Source: Panacagrimonas sp052386745 (GTDB lineage: Bacteria > Pseudomonadota > Gammaproteobacteria > Nevskiales > Nevskiaceae). From it: a stretch of 64,000 nucleotides of DNA. The notes below the pieces were generated by a model. That model did not search any database and had not been told where the DNA came from. It saw nothing but the letters and a program-made list of their open reading frames with translations. Where the stretch lies: positions 28,473 through 92,472 of the forward strand of contig JBQTJW010000003.1 in assembly GCA_052386745.1 (NCBI GenBank), in the 5' to 3' direction. Shown here one piece after another: positions 53,862 through 63,042 of this stretch. How positions within the stretch are numbered: position 1 is the first letter of the stretch; each line of letters begins with the position of its first letter. Both the position numbers and the translations under genes were made by a program.

Positions 53862-54814
53862 CTGCGCATCCCGCCGGTGACGCGCTCGTTGCCGCCGAAG
53901 TCGCGCCGCGTCTGTACGTCGGCGAATGCCTGGGTGCGGAACAGCGCGCGCACGGCCTCGCCCTGGTCGTGGCCGTGTTCCACCAGCAGCCAGCCGCGCG
54001 CCGCGAGGTGCGCCGGTGCGTTGGCGATGATCTCTCGCAGTGCGTCGAGCCCGTCAGCGCCAGCGACCAGCGCCATCCGCGGCTCGTGGCGAAGCTCGGC
54101 CAGGTGAGGATCGTCGGCGCGGATGTAGGGTGGGTTGGAAACAATGAGGTCGAACACGAGCGGCGCCTTGTCGCGCAACGCCTCGAACCAGTGTCCCGCC
54201 GCAAACCGCACCGCCTCCAGCCCCAGCGCGCGCGCGTTCTCGCGGGCCAGGGCCAGCGCCGGCTGCGAACGGTCGGTGGCGGTGATGTCGGCGCCGTCGC
54301 GCAAGCTGTCGGCCAGGGCCAGCGCGATGGCGCCGCTGCCCGTTCCCAGGTCGAGGATCGCCACCGGATCCTCGCGACCGGCGCGCATGGATCGGGCGAT
54401 GTCACAGGCCCACTCGACCAGGCACTCGGTGTCCGGCCGCGGCACCAGCACGGCCGCGTTCACCGCCAGGTCCAGCGTCCAGAAACCCTTGCGCCCCGCG
54501 ATGTAGGCCACCGGTTCGCCCATCCGCCGGCGCTCGGTCCACGAGGCGTAGCGCAGGACGGTGGCGGCCTCCAGGGCATCGTCGGCGCGCTGGACTAGTT
54601 GCGAACGCTCGCAGCCGAGCAGCGCGGCGAGCAGTTCCTCGGCGTCGGCGCGCGGGCTGTCACTGGCGCCGTCCAGCGCCTGCGCGGCCCAGTTCAGCCA
54701 GTCCTTCGCAGTCCCCGGCGCAAGGCCCTCCGGCGGCGGGACCGGCCGGGAGCGGGTGTCCGGAATAGCGTCCGGCGTGGGCGTGGGCGTGGGCGCGGCG
54801 TCGGGCGAGGTCAC
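53858..54814 (-). CDS. prmC: Peptide chain release factor N5-glutamine methyltransferase PrmC
   Basis: A 318-residue SAM methyltransferase that methylates the GGQ glutamine of release factors. Motif I is ILDLGTGSGAIALAL and the catalytic VSNPPYIRADDP is complete; YIAGRKGFW is in the N-terminal domain. It has about 35 extra N-terminal residues rich in Thr/Pro (PTPTPTP), made by a GTGGGC repeat in the DNA. GTG 54814 overlaps the prfA stop (GTGA), so start and coupling fit, although an internal start is possible. Confidence 0.93.
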   Translation of the reverse strand: MTSPDAAPTPTPTPDAIPDTRSRPVPPPEGLAPGTAKDWLNWAAQALDGASDSPRADAEELLAALLGCERSQLVQRADDALEAATVLRYASWTERRRMGEPVAYIAGRKGFWTLDLAVNAAVLVPRPDTECLVEWACDIARSMRAGREDPVAILDLGTGSGAIALALADSLRDGADITATDRSQPALALARENARALGLEAVRFAAGHWFEALRDKAPLVFDLIVSNPPYIRADDPHLAELRHEPRMALVAGADGLDALREIIANAPAHLAARGWLLVEHGHDQGEAVRALFRTQAFADVQTRRDFGGNERVTGGMRR

Positions 54815-55899
54815 GCCGCGTCCCCGATGCTCGCCATCAGCTCGGCCTGGTGTTCGCTGAGCAGCGGGTTGATCACCGCGTCGAGGTCGCCCTGGATCAC
54901 GCGGTCCAGCTGGTAGAGCGTGAGATTGATGCGGTGGTCGGTGACCCGGCCCTGCGGAAAGTTGTAGGTGCGGATGCGCTCGGAGCGGTCGCCGCTGCCC
55001 ACCAGCTTCTTGCGCGTGGCGGCCATGGATTGCTGCTGCGCGCTGCGCTCGGCGTCCAGCAGGCGCGAGGCGAGCAGGCTCATGGCCTTCGCGCGGTTCT
55101 TGTGCTGGCTGCGCTCCTCCTGGCATTCCACCACCACGCCGCTGGGCAGGTGGGTGATACGGATGGCGGACTCCGTCTTGTTGACGTGCTGCCCGCCGGC
55201 GCCGGACGAGCGATAGGTGTCGATCTTCAGGTCGGCCGGGTTGATGTCGATGGCCTGCGCCTCCTCGATCTCGGGCAGCACCGCCACGGTGGCGGCGGAG
55301 GTGTGGATGCGGCCCTGCGCCTCGGTCTCCGGCACGCGCTGCACGCGGTGCGCGCCGGACTCGAACTTGAGCCGCGAGTACGCGCCGTAGCCGGCGATGC
55401 GCGAGATGATTTCCTTGTAGCCGCCGTGTTCGCCTTCGCTGGTGGACAGTACCTCCAGCGCCCAGCCGCGCCCCTCGGCGTACTTCTGGTACATGCGGAA
55501 CAGGTCGCCGCCGAAGATCGCGGCCTCGTCGCCACCAGTGCCGGCGCGGATTTCCAGGAACACGTTGTTGCCGTCGAGCGGATCGCGCGGCACCAGGAAG
55601 CCGCGCAGCTCCAGTTCCAGCGCCTCCTTGCGCGACTCGGCCAGCGCGAGCTCCGTCTGCGCGATCTCGCGCATCTCGGCGTCGGCGTCGTTGCGCATCA
55701 GGAGCAGGTCCTCGATCTCCGCGCCGGCCTTTCGCCAGGCGTGGAAGCCTTCGGCCAGCGGCCCGAGCTGCGCGTATTCCTGCGACAGGCGGCGGAAGCG
55801 GTCGGGGTCGGACGCCACGTTGGGCGCGGCCAGTTCGCGCTCGATCTCGTGTCGGCGCTCGGCCATCTGTTCGAGCTTTCTTACCAGGGAGGGCAGCAT
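54811..55899 (-). CDS. prfA: Peptide chain release factor 1
   Basis: A 362-residue class I release factor. The GGQ motif is at residues 235-237 (SSGAGGQHVNKTES) and the codon-recognition PxT motif is PET at 190-192. IRAGTGGDEAAIF and RSQHKNRAKA are typical. It reads UAA/UAG; the adjacent PrmC methylates its GGQ. Upstream hemA is 145 bases away across a GC-rich repeat. Confidence 0.97.
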   Translation of the reverse strand: MLPSLVRKLEQMAERRHEIERELAAPNVASDPDRFRRLSQEYAQLGPLAEGFHAWRKAGAEIEDLLLMRNDADAEMREIAQTELALAESRKEALELELRGFLVPRDPLDGNNVFLEIRAGTGGDEAAIFGGDLFRMYQKYAEGRGWALEVLSTSEGEHGGYKEIISRIAGYGAYSRLKFESGAHRVQRVPETEAQGRIHTSAATVAVLPEIEEAQAIDINPADLKIDTYRSSGAGGQHVNKTESAIRITHLPSGVVVECQEERSQHKNRAKAMSLLASRLLDAERSAQQQSMAATRKKLVGSGDRSERIRTYNFPQGRVTDHRINLTLYQLDRVIQGDLDAVINPLLSEHQAELMASIGDAA

Positions 55900-55905
55900 G
55901 GAGAT

Positions 55906-55939
55906 GCGGGAGGCGGGAGGCGGGAGGCGGGAGGCGGGG
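55906..55939. repeat. 7-base tandem repeat between hemA and prfA
   Basis: GCGGGAG is repeated four times exactly (55906-55933) and a fifth time nearly (GCGGGGA) just upstream of the prfA start. It is part of a purine-rich stretch; it may affect expression of prfA or be a hypervariable tract. Confidence 0.85.
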
Positions 55940-56044
55940 AAGTATCCCGCAGGAGACGCGGCCCGCCTCGCTACAGGCCCCGATCGCCGCCCCGCCGGCG
56001 CACCGCATCCGCGCTTCTGCGCCTCCCACCTCCCCCCTCTCGCC

Positions 56045-57310
56045 TCACGATTCGTCCTCGTCCGGCAGGTCGAACAGCTTGCGCGCGGCGTTCACCAGCA
56101 GCGCCTGCTCGATGCTGTCGGCGCTGCGCAGGCGGTGACTGGGCGCGTGCAGCAGCTTGTTGCTCAGGGTGTCGGCCACGAAGCCGAGCACCTCGTCCGA
56201 CGAGGCGCCCGCCGCAAGCTTTCGCCGCGCCTTGTCCAGCACCTCGTCGCGGTGCGATCGCGCCCGCTCGCGCAGCAGCCGGATGACGTGGCCGGCGTCG
56301 CGGCTCTCCAGCCAGCGCGCGAACTGGCGGGCGTATTCCTCCACCAGCACCTCGCCCTGCTTGGCGGCCTCGGCGCGCGCCTGGAGGTTGGCCTCGATGA
56401 CGCCGCGCAGGTCGTCCAGCGTGTACAGGTAGATGTCTTCCAGCTCGGCCACGCGCGGGTCGATGTCGCGCGGCACGGCGAGGTCGATCATGAAGACCGG
56501 CTTGCGCCGACGCTTCTTCAGCGCCGTTTCCATGGCGGCGCGTTCCACCACGTGCTCGCGCGCCGCGGTGGAGGACACCACCAGGTCCGCATCGCCCAGG
56601 TAGGCGTGCAGGTCGCCGAGCGGGATGGCGTAGCCGTGGACCTCGCGCGCCAGCGCCGTTGCCCGCTCCAGGCTGCGGTTGGCGACGATGATGCGGCCAA
56701 TGCCCTGCCCGGCAAGGTGCCGGGCAATCAGCTGGATGGTGTCGCCGGCGCCGATCAGCAGCGCGGTCTGGCGGCCCAGGTCGGTGAAGATCTGCCGCGC
56801 CATCTGCACCGCGGCGTAGGCCACGGACACGGGATGCGCCCCCACCTGCGTGCGCGAGCGAACCAGCTTGGCCACGGCAAAGGAATGCTGGAACAGGCGC
56901 GACAGCACCGGGCCCAGCGCGCGGGTTTCGGTGGCCAGGGCGAAGCTGTCCTTCATCTGGCCCAAAATCTGCGGTTCGCCCACGACCATGGAATCCAGGC
57001 CGGAGGCCACGCGCAGACTGTGCAGCACGGCCGCGTGGTCGCGGTGGGTGTAGACGAACTGCTCGATCAGTCCCGCCGGCGCGCCCAGTTCGCGCCGCCA
57101 CCACTCGATGAGCTGCGGAGCCAGCTCGGGTTCCGCCACCGCCAGGATCTCGGTGCGGTTGCAGGTGGACAGGATGGCGGCCTCATCCACGCCGGCCATG
57201 GCGCGCAGGCGCGTGAGCGCGGCCGGAAGGTCGGCATCGATGAAGGCCAGTCGCTCGCGCGCCTCGATGGGCGCACTGTGATGGCTGAGACCCAGGGTGA
57301 TGAAGGTCAT
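56045..57310 (-). CDS. hemA: Glutamyl-tRNA reductase HemA
   Basis: A 421-residue NADPH enzyme that makes glutamate-1-semialdehyde for tetrapyrrole synthesis. The catalytic cysteine is Cys50 in ILSTCNRTEI; HREHA-like and GLDSMVVGEPQILGQMK motifs and the nucleotide loop LLIGAGDTIQLIARHL follow. A C-terminal dimerisation helix region is present. It is divergent from the TPR-lolB-ispE-prs genes, the standard arrangement. Confidence 0.97.
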   Translation of the reverse strand: MTFITLGLSHHSAPIEARERLAFIDADLPAALTRLRAMAGVDEAAILSTCNRTEILAVAEPELAPQLIEWWRRELGAPAGLIEQFVYTHRDHAAVLHSLRVASGLDSMVVGEPQILGQMKDSFALATETRALGPVLSRLFQHSFAVAKLVRSRTQVGAHPVSVAYAAVQMARQIFTDLGRQTALLIGAGDTIQLIARHLAGQGIGRIIVANRSLERATALAREVHGYAIPLGDLHAYLGDADLVVSSTAAREHVVERAAMETALKKRRRKPVFMIDLAVPRDIDPRVAELEDIYLYTLDDLRGVIEANLQARAEAAKQGEVLVEEYARQFARWLESRDAGHVIRLLRERARSHRDEVLDKARRKLAAGASSDEVLGFVADTLSNKLLHAPSHRLRSADSIEQALLVNAARKLFDLPDEDES

Positions 57311-57434
57311 GGCTGTCCGGTGAGTCGCGTATCTTGTGCGATTGTGCCCCCCGCGCTCAACGCGGCCGCAGGCGAGGGCCGGAACCGCGTTACCATAAGG
57401 CGGTCCCAGGCATGTCCCCGCGCAGGATCACGTC

Positions 57435-59204
57435 GTGCCCCTTCCCCCCGATTCCGAGCTGTCCCGTCGCCGCTGGTTGAGCCCTCTGGTGGGCGTCGGG
57501 CTGGCGTGCCTGGCAGCCGGAAGCTTCGCTGCAGAATCCGAACCCGAACCCGGCACCGCTCCAGCGCGCGAAGGCGAGGTCCTGCTGGAGCCGGGTCCGC
57601 AGCTGTCCGAGTCGCAGAAAGTCGAATTCCAGTTCCAGATCATGGCCGGCGAAATGGCCGCGGGCCGTGGCCAGCCGGAGCTGGCCGCGCAAGCCTTCGT
57701 GCGGGCGCTGGAGCTTCAGCCCGATGCGGACATCGCGAGCCGCGCCACGCAGTTTGCGCTTGCGGCCAGCAATCTCGAACTCTCGCAGCGCGCCGCCCGC
57801 CGCTGGCTGGAGCTGGAACCCACCAGCATGGACGCACGCGAGGTGCTGGCCCGCCTGGCGCTGCGCGTGGGCGACCCGGAGGAGGCTTACGCGCAGTCGC
57901 TCGGCATCATCCGCGGCCACGCCGGCGGACCGGCTGAGGGCTTCCGCCACGTCGCGGTGCTGCTGTCGGGCGACCCCGAGCGCGGCGAGCAGGTATTGCA
58001 GATCATGGACCGCCTGGTTTCGCAGTACCCCGACCTGGGCGGCGCCCGCTACGCCTACTCGCTGGCCGCCCTGCGCTTCCATCAGCTGGGGGTGGCGGAG
58101 CGGTCGGCGCGCGACGCGCTGCGGCTGGAACCCAAGTCGAGCGACTACACGCTGCTGCTGATCGGCGTGCTCGCGCGCACCGGGCAGCTCCAGGAAAGCG
58201 ATGCGCTCGCCGAGAAGCTGGTGAAGCAGGCCAAGGGCGATCAGAAGGGCGAGGTGCGCATGAGTTATGCGCGCCTGCTCCTGGACGCCGGACATCGCGA
58301 AGCCGCGCGCACCCAGATCAAGGCGGCACTCAAGCGCAACGACAAGGACCTGGACGCCCGCTACGCGCTCGCGGTCATGGCCCTGACCGACGGCAATCTG
58401 GACGAGTCTGAGTCCCTGCTCAAGCCCATGGCCGACGATGCCGAGCGGGCGGACGAGGTGCATTTCCAGCTTGGACGCATCGCCGAGAATCGCGAGCAGT
58501 ACGAGCAGGCCCTGGCGCATTACCGCAAGGTCGGTTCGGGCGCACAGGCGATGGATGCGACCGTTCGCCAGGCGTCGGTCATGACCCGCATGGGCCAGGT
58601 GGATGAAGGACGCGCGCTGCTGGACCGGCTGCGCCAGCAGTTTCCGCCCCTGGCACCGCGCATCACGCTCGCCGAAGGTGAAATCCTGACGGACGCCGGG
58701 CGCTACGAGGACTCGCTGGCGGTCTACAACCGCGCGCTCGAACAGGCACCCACGGACAGCGACCTCCTTTACGGACGCTCGCTGGCGTACGAGAAATCCG
58801 GGCAGTTCGAGAAATCAGAATCGGACCTGCGGGCGATCCTGTCGCGCGACCCGACCGACGCGCGCGCCATGAATGCCCTGGGCTACATGCTGGTGGTGAA
58901 CACCACGCGCTACGAGGAAGCGCAGAAACTGATCGAAGGTGCGCTCGAACGGGAGCCAAATGACGCCGCCGTGATCGACAGCATGGGCTGGGTGCTGTTC
59001 AAGCAGGGCAAACTGCCCGAGGCGCGCGAGCACCTTCAGAAGGCCCTCGGCAAGGTGCCGGATCCCGAAATTTCGGCGCACCTGGGCGAGGTGCTGTGGG
59101 CGATGGGTGAGCGCGAGCAGGCGAAGGAAGTATGGGACAGGGCACTGGCGCGCAAGCCCGATCATCGCGCCCTGCTTGAAACCATCGAGCGCCTTACCCG
59201 CTAG
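57435..59204 (+). CDS. Tetratricopeptide-repeat periplasmic protein
   Basis: A 589-residue secreted protein with a signal peptide (RRRWLSPLVGVGLACLAAGSFAAES) and an Asp/Glu/Pro linker, then many TPR-like helical pairs from about residue 70 to 585 (for example AAQAFVRALELQPDADIASRA and YALAVMALTDGNLDESESLL). Such proteins act as scaffolds; this one sits in front of lolB in many gammaproteobacteria. It starts at GTG 57435 and lies 3 bases before lolB. Confidence 0.85.
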   Translation: MPLPPDSELSRRRWLSPLVGVGLACLAAGSFAAESEPEPGTAPAREGEVLLEPGPQLSESQKVEFQFQIMAGEMAAGRGQPELAAQAFVRALELQPDADIASRATQFALAASNLELSQRAARRWLELEPTSMDAREVLARLALRVGDPEEAYAQSLGIIRGHAGGPAEGFRHVAVLLSGDPERGEQVLQIMDRLVSQYPDLGGARYAYSLAALRFHQLGVAERSARDALRLEPKSSDYTLLLIGVLARTGQLQESDALAEKLVKQAKGDQKGEVRMSYARLLLDAGHREAARTQIKAALKRNDKDLDARYALAVMALTDGNLDESESLLKPMADDAERADEVHFQLGRIAENREQYEQALAHYRKVGSGAQAMDATVRQASVMTRMGQVDEGRALLDRLRQQFPPLAPRITLAEGEILTDAGRYEDSLAVYNRALEQAPTDSDLLYGRSLAYEKSGQFEKSESDLRAILSRDPTDARAMNALGYMLVVNTTRYEEAQKLIEGALEREPNDAAVIDSMGWVLFKQGKLPEAREHLQKALGKVPDPEISAHLGEVLWAMGEREQAKEVWDRALARKPDHRALLETIERLTR

Positions 59205-59207
59205 GCC

Positions 59208-59840
59208 ATGCGGCACCTGCTCATCCTGGCCGTGCTGGTCACGACCCTGAGCGGGTGCGCCCTGTTTCGCCCGAAACCCGTGGAAACACCGCCGTCCCCC
59301 GCTGCCCTCGCGGCCTGGAACGAGCGCGTGGTGAAATTGCAGGCCGTCCACCAGTTCACCCTGCAGGGCCGCGTGGCCAGCGGCGCGCTCGGCTTCAAGG
59401 CGGACATGCGCTGGAAGCAGTTCGACGATGGACGATTCGAGATGCGCCTGGCCGGGCCCTTCGGTGCCGGCGCGGCGGAACTGGCGGGTGACGTGCACAC
59501 CGTCCGCGTCCGCACCGGCGACCAGGTCAGCACCACCGCCAACCCCGAAGCCTGGCTGGAGCAGGCCCTGGGCGTGCGGCTGCCGGTGACCGGCCTGCGC
59601 TGGTGGGCGCTCGGCCTGCCGTCGCCGGAGTCGGAACACCAGATGGTGCTCGATGCCGCCGGTCGCGCACTACGCATCGTGCAGAATGGCTGGGAACTCA
59701 CCTATCCCGAATATTCCACGCTGGTGCCACTGGACCTGCCACGGCGCATCGAGGCCGTCAACGGCGACACCCGCGTGCTGGTCCTGGCCGACACCTGGAG
59801 TGGCATGCAGCCCGCCGCCAGCCCCCTTCCCACACCCTGA
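59208..59840 (+). CDS. lolB: Outer-membrane lipoprotein receptor LolB
   Basis: A 210-residue lipoprotein: signal with lipobox TLSGCA (Cys17), then an 11-strand LolB-like domain (HQFTLQGRVASGALGFKADMRW; GLRWWALGLPSP; GWELTYPEYSTLVPLDLPRRI). It receives lipoproteins from LolA at the outer membrane. Position between the TPR gene and ispE is typical, with short gaps. Confidence 0.93.
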   Translation: MRHLLILAVLVTTLSGCALFRPKPVETPPSPAALAAWNERVVKLQAVHQFTLQGRVASGALGFKADMRWKQFDDGRFEMRLAGPFGAGAAELAGDVHTVRVRTGDQVSTTANPEAWLEQALGVRLPVTGLRWWALGLPSPESEHQMVLDAAGRALRIVQNGWELTYPEYSTLVPLDLPRRIEAVNGDTRVLVLADTWSGMQPAASPLPTP

Positions 59841-59858
59841 GCCCCTCCGCGATCCCTC

Positions 59859-60731
59859 ATGTCGCGCCCACTTTCCGACGTCCCGCTGACCGGTGAATTC
59901 CCCTGGCCCGCGCCGGCCAAGATCAACCTGTTCCTGCACGTGGTCGGCCGCCGCGAGGACGGCTACCACGAGCTTCAGACCGTGTTCCAGTTCCTGGACC
60001 ACGGCGACACCCTGTTCTTCCGCCCGCGCGGCGACGGCGTGTGCGTCAACCTCACGCCGCTCGACGGCGTGGCGCCCGAGCAGGACCTGGCCGTGCGCGC
60101 CGCGCGCCTGCTGAGCCAGGCCAGCGGCTGCGGCCTTGGCGCGGACATCCGCATCGACAAGCGCCTGCCGATGGGCAGCGGGCTCGGCGGCGGGTCCAGC
60201 AATGCTGCCACCACGCTGGTGGCGCTCAACCGATTCTGGAACCTGGGCTTCACCCGCGACGAACTGGCCAAGCTCGGCCTGCGCCTGGGCGCGGACGTGC
60301 CGGTGTTCATCCACGGCCACGCCAGCTTTGCCGAGGGCGTGGGCGAGCGGCTCACCACGCTGGAACTGCCGGAACCCTGGTTCCTGGTCGTGTCGCCGCC
60401 GGTGGCCGTGAGCACGCGCGAGATCTTTGAGGCGCCGGAACTGCGTCGCGACACGCCGCGCATCACTTCGCGCCAGTACCGCGCCGGCTCGGTCACCCGC
60501 AACGACTGCGAGCCGGTGACGCGCGCGCGCTACCCGCTGGTGGACGAAGCGCTCACCCGCCTGCGCAAGTTCGCGCCCGCACGCATGTCGGGCACCGGGG
60601 GCTCGGTGTTCGCAGCATTCTCGTCGCGCCCGGAGGCGCTCATGGCCCGTTCCGCCATGCCCGCCGGCTGGACCAGCTTCATTGCCCGGGGGCTCAACGA
60701 CTCCCCGCTGTCGCGGCTGCGGTCGGGCTGA
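59859..60731 (+). CDS. ispE: 4-diphosphocytidyl-2-C-methyl-D-erythritol kinase IspE
   Basis: A 290-residue GHMP kinase of the MEP isoprenoid pathway. PAPAKINLFLHVVGRREDGYHEL, the ATP loop LPMGSGLGGGSSNAATTL and the C-terminal MSGTGGSVFAAF are present. It is followed directly by the tRNA-Gln promoter and prs, as in E. coli and Pseudomonas. Confidence 0.97.
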   Translation: MSRPLSDVPLTGEFPWPAPAKINLFLHVVGRREDGYHELQTVFQFLDHGDTLFFRPRGDGVCVNLTPLDGVAPEQDLAVRAARLLSQASGCGLGADIRIDKRLPMGSGLGGGSSNAATTLVALNRFWNLGFTRDELAKLGLRLGADVPVFIHGHASFAEGVGERLTTLELPEPWFLVVSPPVAVSTREIFEAPELRRDTPRITSRQYRAGSVTRNDCEPVTRARYPLVDEALTRLRKFAPARMSGTGGSVFAAFSSRPEALMARSAMPAGWTSFIARGLNDSPLSRLRSG

Positions 60732-60755
60732 CCGGCGCGGGCGCATGGCTATAAT
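60728..60755 (+). promoter_or_regulatory. Promoter for tRNA-Gln
   Basis: A perfect -10 box TATAAT (60750-60755) is preceded, 16 bases upstream, by CTGACC (60728-60733) as a partial -35 box. Transcription should start close to 60762, a few bases before the mature tRNA. The -35 overlaps the ispE stop codon. Confidence 0.75.
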
Positions 60756-60769
60756 TCGCGTTATCCGGA

Positions 60770-60844
60770 TGGGGCGTCGCCAAGTGGTAAGGCAACGGGT
60801 TTTGATCCCGTCATCCCTAGGTTCGAATCCTAGCGCCCCAGCCA
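60770..60844 (+). tRNA. tRNA-Gln (anticodon TTG)
   Basis: The acceptor stem TGGGGCG pairs with CGCCCCA, followed by discriminator G and an encoded CCA. The anticodon stem-loop CGGGTTTTGATCCCG carries anticodon TTG, reading CAA. The T-arm contains GGTTCGAATCC. Length is 75 bases with CCA; its position before prs is conserved in gammaproteobacteria. Confidence 0.97.
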
Positions 60845-61001
60845 TCCGGCTCCCCCGGAGCGCCCACAGGCGGGCCCGGAACATGCAAGTCCGCACTTCC
60901 TCGCGACGCCCGCCCGGCGCCGCGGCACCAGGCTCTCCATGAATTCCCGTACCCGCGGGAACGAAGCAGATCGACTCACCGCTCACACGAAGACCCGACC
61001 G

Positions 61002-61955
61002 ATGGCCGAATCCTCCCTGATGCTGTTCACCGGCAACGCCAACCCGCAACTGGCGCAGGAAATTGCCAACTACATGAAGGTGTCGCTGGGCAAGGCCATG
61101 CTCGGGCGCTTCTCGGATGGCGAAGTGCAGATCGAGATCCTGGAGAACGTGCGCGGCAAGGACGTGTTCGTGATCCAGCCCACCTGCGCGCCGACCAACG
61201 ACAACTTCATGGAACTCATCATGATGCTGGACGCGCTCAAGCGCGCGTCGGCGCAGCGCATCACGGCGGTGGTGCCCTACTTCGGCTATGCCCGCCAGGA
61301 TCGCCGGCCACGCAGCGCGCGCGTGCCGATCAGCGCCAAGGTCTGTGCCGACATGATCGGCGAGTGCGGCGCCGACCGCGTGCTTACCGTGGACCTGCAC
61401 GCCGACCAGATCCAGGGTTTCTTCGACATCCCGGTGGACAACGTCTACGCCAGCCCCGTGCTTCTGGGTGACATCTGGCGTCAGAAGTACGACAACCTCA
61501 TCGTGGTCTCGCCCGACGTGGGCGGCGTGGTGCGCGCCCGCGCCGTGGCCAAGCGCCTGGACGATGCCGACCTCGCCATCATCGACAAGCGCCGCCCGCG
61601 CCCGAACGAGGCCAAGGTCATGAACATCATCGGCGACGTGCGCGGCAAGACCTGCGTGCTGGTGGATGACCTCGTCGACACCGCCGGCACGCTCGGCCAG
61701 GCAGCCGGCGCGCTGAAGGATGCCGGCGCCATCAAGGTGGTGGCCTACGTCACCCACCCGGTGCTGTCCGGCCCGGCGGTCACCAACATCGTGAATTCGC
61801 GGCTCGACCAGCTCGTGGTCACCGACACCATCCCGCTCTCACCCGCCGCTGCCGCGTGCCCCAAGATCCGCCAGCTCTCCATCGGCGGCCTGCTGGCGGA
61901 AACGATCCGCCGCGTGAGCGCGGAAGAATCGGTCAGTTCGCTGTACATCGACTGA
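61002..61955 (+). CDS. prs: Ribose-phosphate pyrophosphokinase Prs
   Basis: A 317-residue enzyme that makes PRPP from ribose-5-phosphate and ATP. FSDGEVQIEILENVRGKDVF, YFGYARQDRR, the Mg-binding VLTVDLHADQIQGFF and the PRPP loop CVLVDDLVDTAGTL are present. ATG 61002 (MAESSLMLFTGN) is the natural start. It usually leads to rplY and pth; here these do not follow. Confidence 0.98.
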   Translation: MAESSLMLFTGNANPQLAQEIANYMKVSLGKAMLGRFSDGEVQIEILENVRGKDVFVIQPTCAPTNDNFMELIMMLDALKRASAQRITAVVPYFGYARQDRRPRSARVPISAKVCADMIGECGADRVLTVDLHADQIQGFFDIPVDNVYASPVLLGDIWRQKYDNLIVVSPDVGGVVRARAVAKRLDDADLAIIDKRRPRPNEAKVMNIIGDVRGKTCVLVDDLVDTAGTLGQAAGALKDAGAIKVVAYVTHPVLSGPAVTNIVNSRLDQLVVTDTIPLSPAAAACPKIRQLSIGGLLAETIRRVSAEESVSSLYID

Positions 61956-61963
61956 TCCTGCAC

Positions 61964-61980
61964 CCCGCCGCCGCGGCGGG
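61964..61980. terminator. GC hairpin after prs
   Basis: CCCGCCG and CGGCGGG form a 7-bp stem around the loop CCG, 8 bases after the prs stop and 8 bases before the convergent gene's stop. No long T-run follows, so it may be a weak terminator for both genes. Confidence 0.4.
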
Positions 61981-61988
61981 TCGTTCAT

Positions 61989-62957
61989 TCATGGCCTGGC
62001 CGTCAAGCGCTCCCACGCGCTGGTGGTCCTCTGCGTCCGGGCGGCCGCGGCAAGCCCCAGCAAGGCGCGATCACGGAACCAGCGTGTGCAGGCCGGCCCT
62101 TCGTCCGTACGGCACCATGCATCGTCCGCCTCGCGCGCGAGGTCCTCGACCCAGGTAAGGGCGCCCGCGAGCAGGACATGCGTTGCGCTGCTGGACGGGT
62201 CGCGACTGGCGATGGCCTCCAGCGCCACCAGGCTTGCGACGGCGCGTTCTGTCCAGGCGCGCGGCCAGTGCAGGCGGCGGCTTTCCCTGGTCAGGTAAGC
62301 GAGTACCGCGGCCTGGACGTGAATGTCTTCGAGCGTGCGGAACGGTTTCACGTAGCGGGAATAGCCGTCACCCGGGAGCAGGGCTTCGCGCGGAATCCTG
62401 ACATCGGCAAAGCGCAGCCGGCCGTGAGGCACCTCGGGCACGAAAGCGGGCGCGGGCATCGCCTCCACATGCAATCCCGTGGACGTCGCAGGCACCCGGG
62501 CGACGCGCAACGACGGCATGGCTCCCTGCTGGCCGGCATCCCGCCCCACGACCAGGAACGTCGTGCTGTCCGGCCCCAGCGTGGCCCAGCGCTTGGAGCC
62601 ATTGAGGATCATCGCGTCGCCTGCGGCACAAAACTCCGAACGGATGGCGCGCGGCGCGTTGCCGTTCTCCTCGGTGACGCAGAAGGCCGCCATCTCGTCG
62701 TGTCCCAACGCCGGAACGAGCGCGCGCAGCGCGGCCTGGCAAGCCGTCACGAACGCCCAGGCCAGGCGATCGGCCGAAAATCCGCCAAGAATTGCCTGGT
62801 CGAACGTTTCGGGCTGATCGCGGCACAGCGCCTGGTGACGCGGCCACCACGCGGACAGGGCATCGCATTGGACTGCGTCGGTGTCGCCGGTGAGCAGTAG
62901 ATCGATCCAGCTGGACATGGCTTCGGTGCAGTCGGGTGGCGGGACGAGTATCGCCAA
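61989..62957 (-). CDS. Short acyl-CoA dehydrogenase-like protein
   Basis: A 322-residue protein. The middle segment FCVTEENGNAPRAIRSEF, LNGSKRWATLGPDSTTFLVVGRD and the loop LRFADVRIPREALLPGDG resemble the flavin- and acyl-binding middle domain of acyl-CoA dehydrogenases, and a helical C-terminal part follows. It is about 60 residues shorter than typical members, mainly at the N-terminus, and the usual catalytic glutamate position is not obvious. Function is uncertain. It is convergent with prs and divergent from dapB. Confidence 0.6.
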   Translation of the reverse strand: MAILVPPPDCTEAMSSWIDLLLTGDTDAVQCDALSAWWPRHQALCRDQPETFDQAILGGFSADRLAWAFVTACQAALRALVPALGHDEMAAFCVTEENGNAPRAIRSEFCAAGDAMILNGSKRWATLGPDSTTFLVVGRDAGQQGAMPSLRVARVPATSTGLHVEAMPAPAFVPEVPHGRLRFADVRIPREALLPGDGYSRYVKPFRTLEDIHVQAAVLAYLTRESRRLHWPRAWTERAVASLVALEAIASRDPSSSATHVLLAGALTWVEDLAREADDAWCRTDEGPACTRWFRDRALLGLAAAARTQRTTSAWERLTARP

Positions 62958-63042
62958 TGCCTCGGTTCGCGGCGATGCGTTAACCCGTCGGCCAAGCTCC
63001 CTAGAATGACGGCTCTATCCACTCCGACACCCGGTATCTGAA

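Noticed and set aside
55971..57104. Arg/Gly/Ala-rich open frame inside hemA
   Set aside because: Out-of-frame reading of hemA, whose own frame has Cys50 and the NADP loop.
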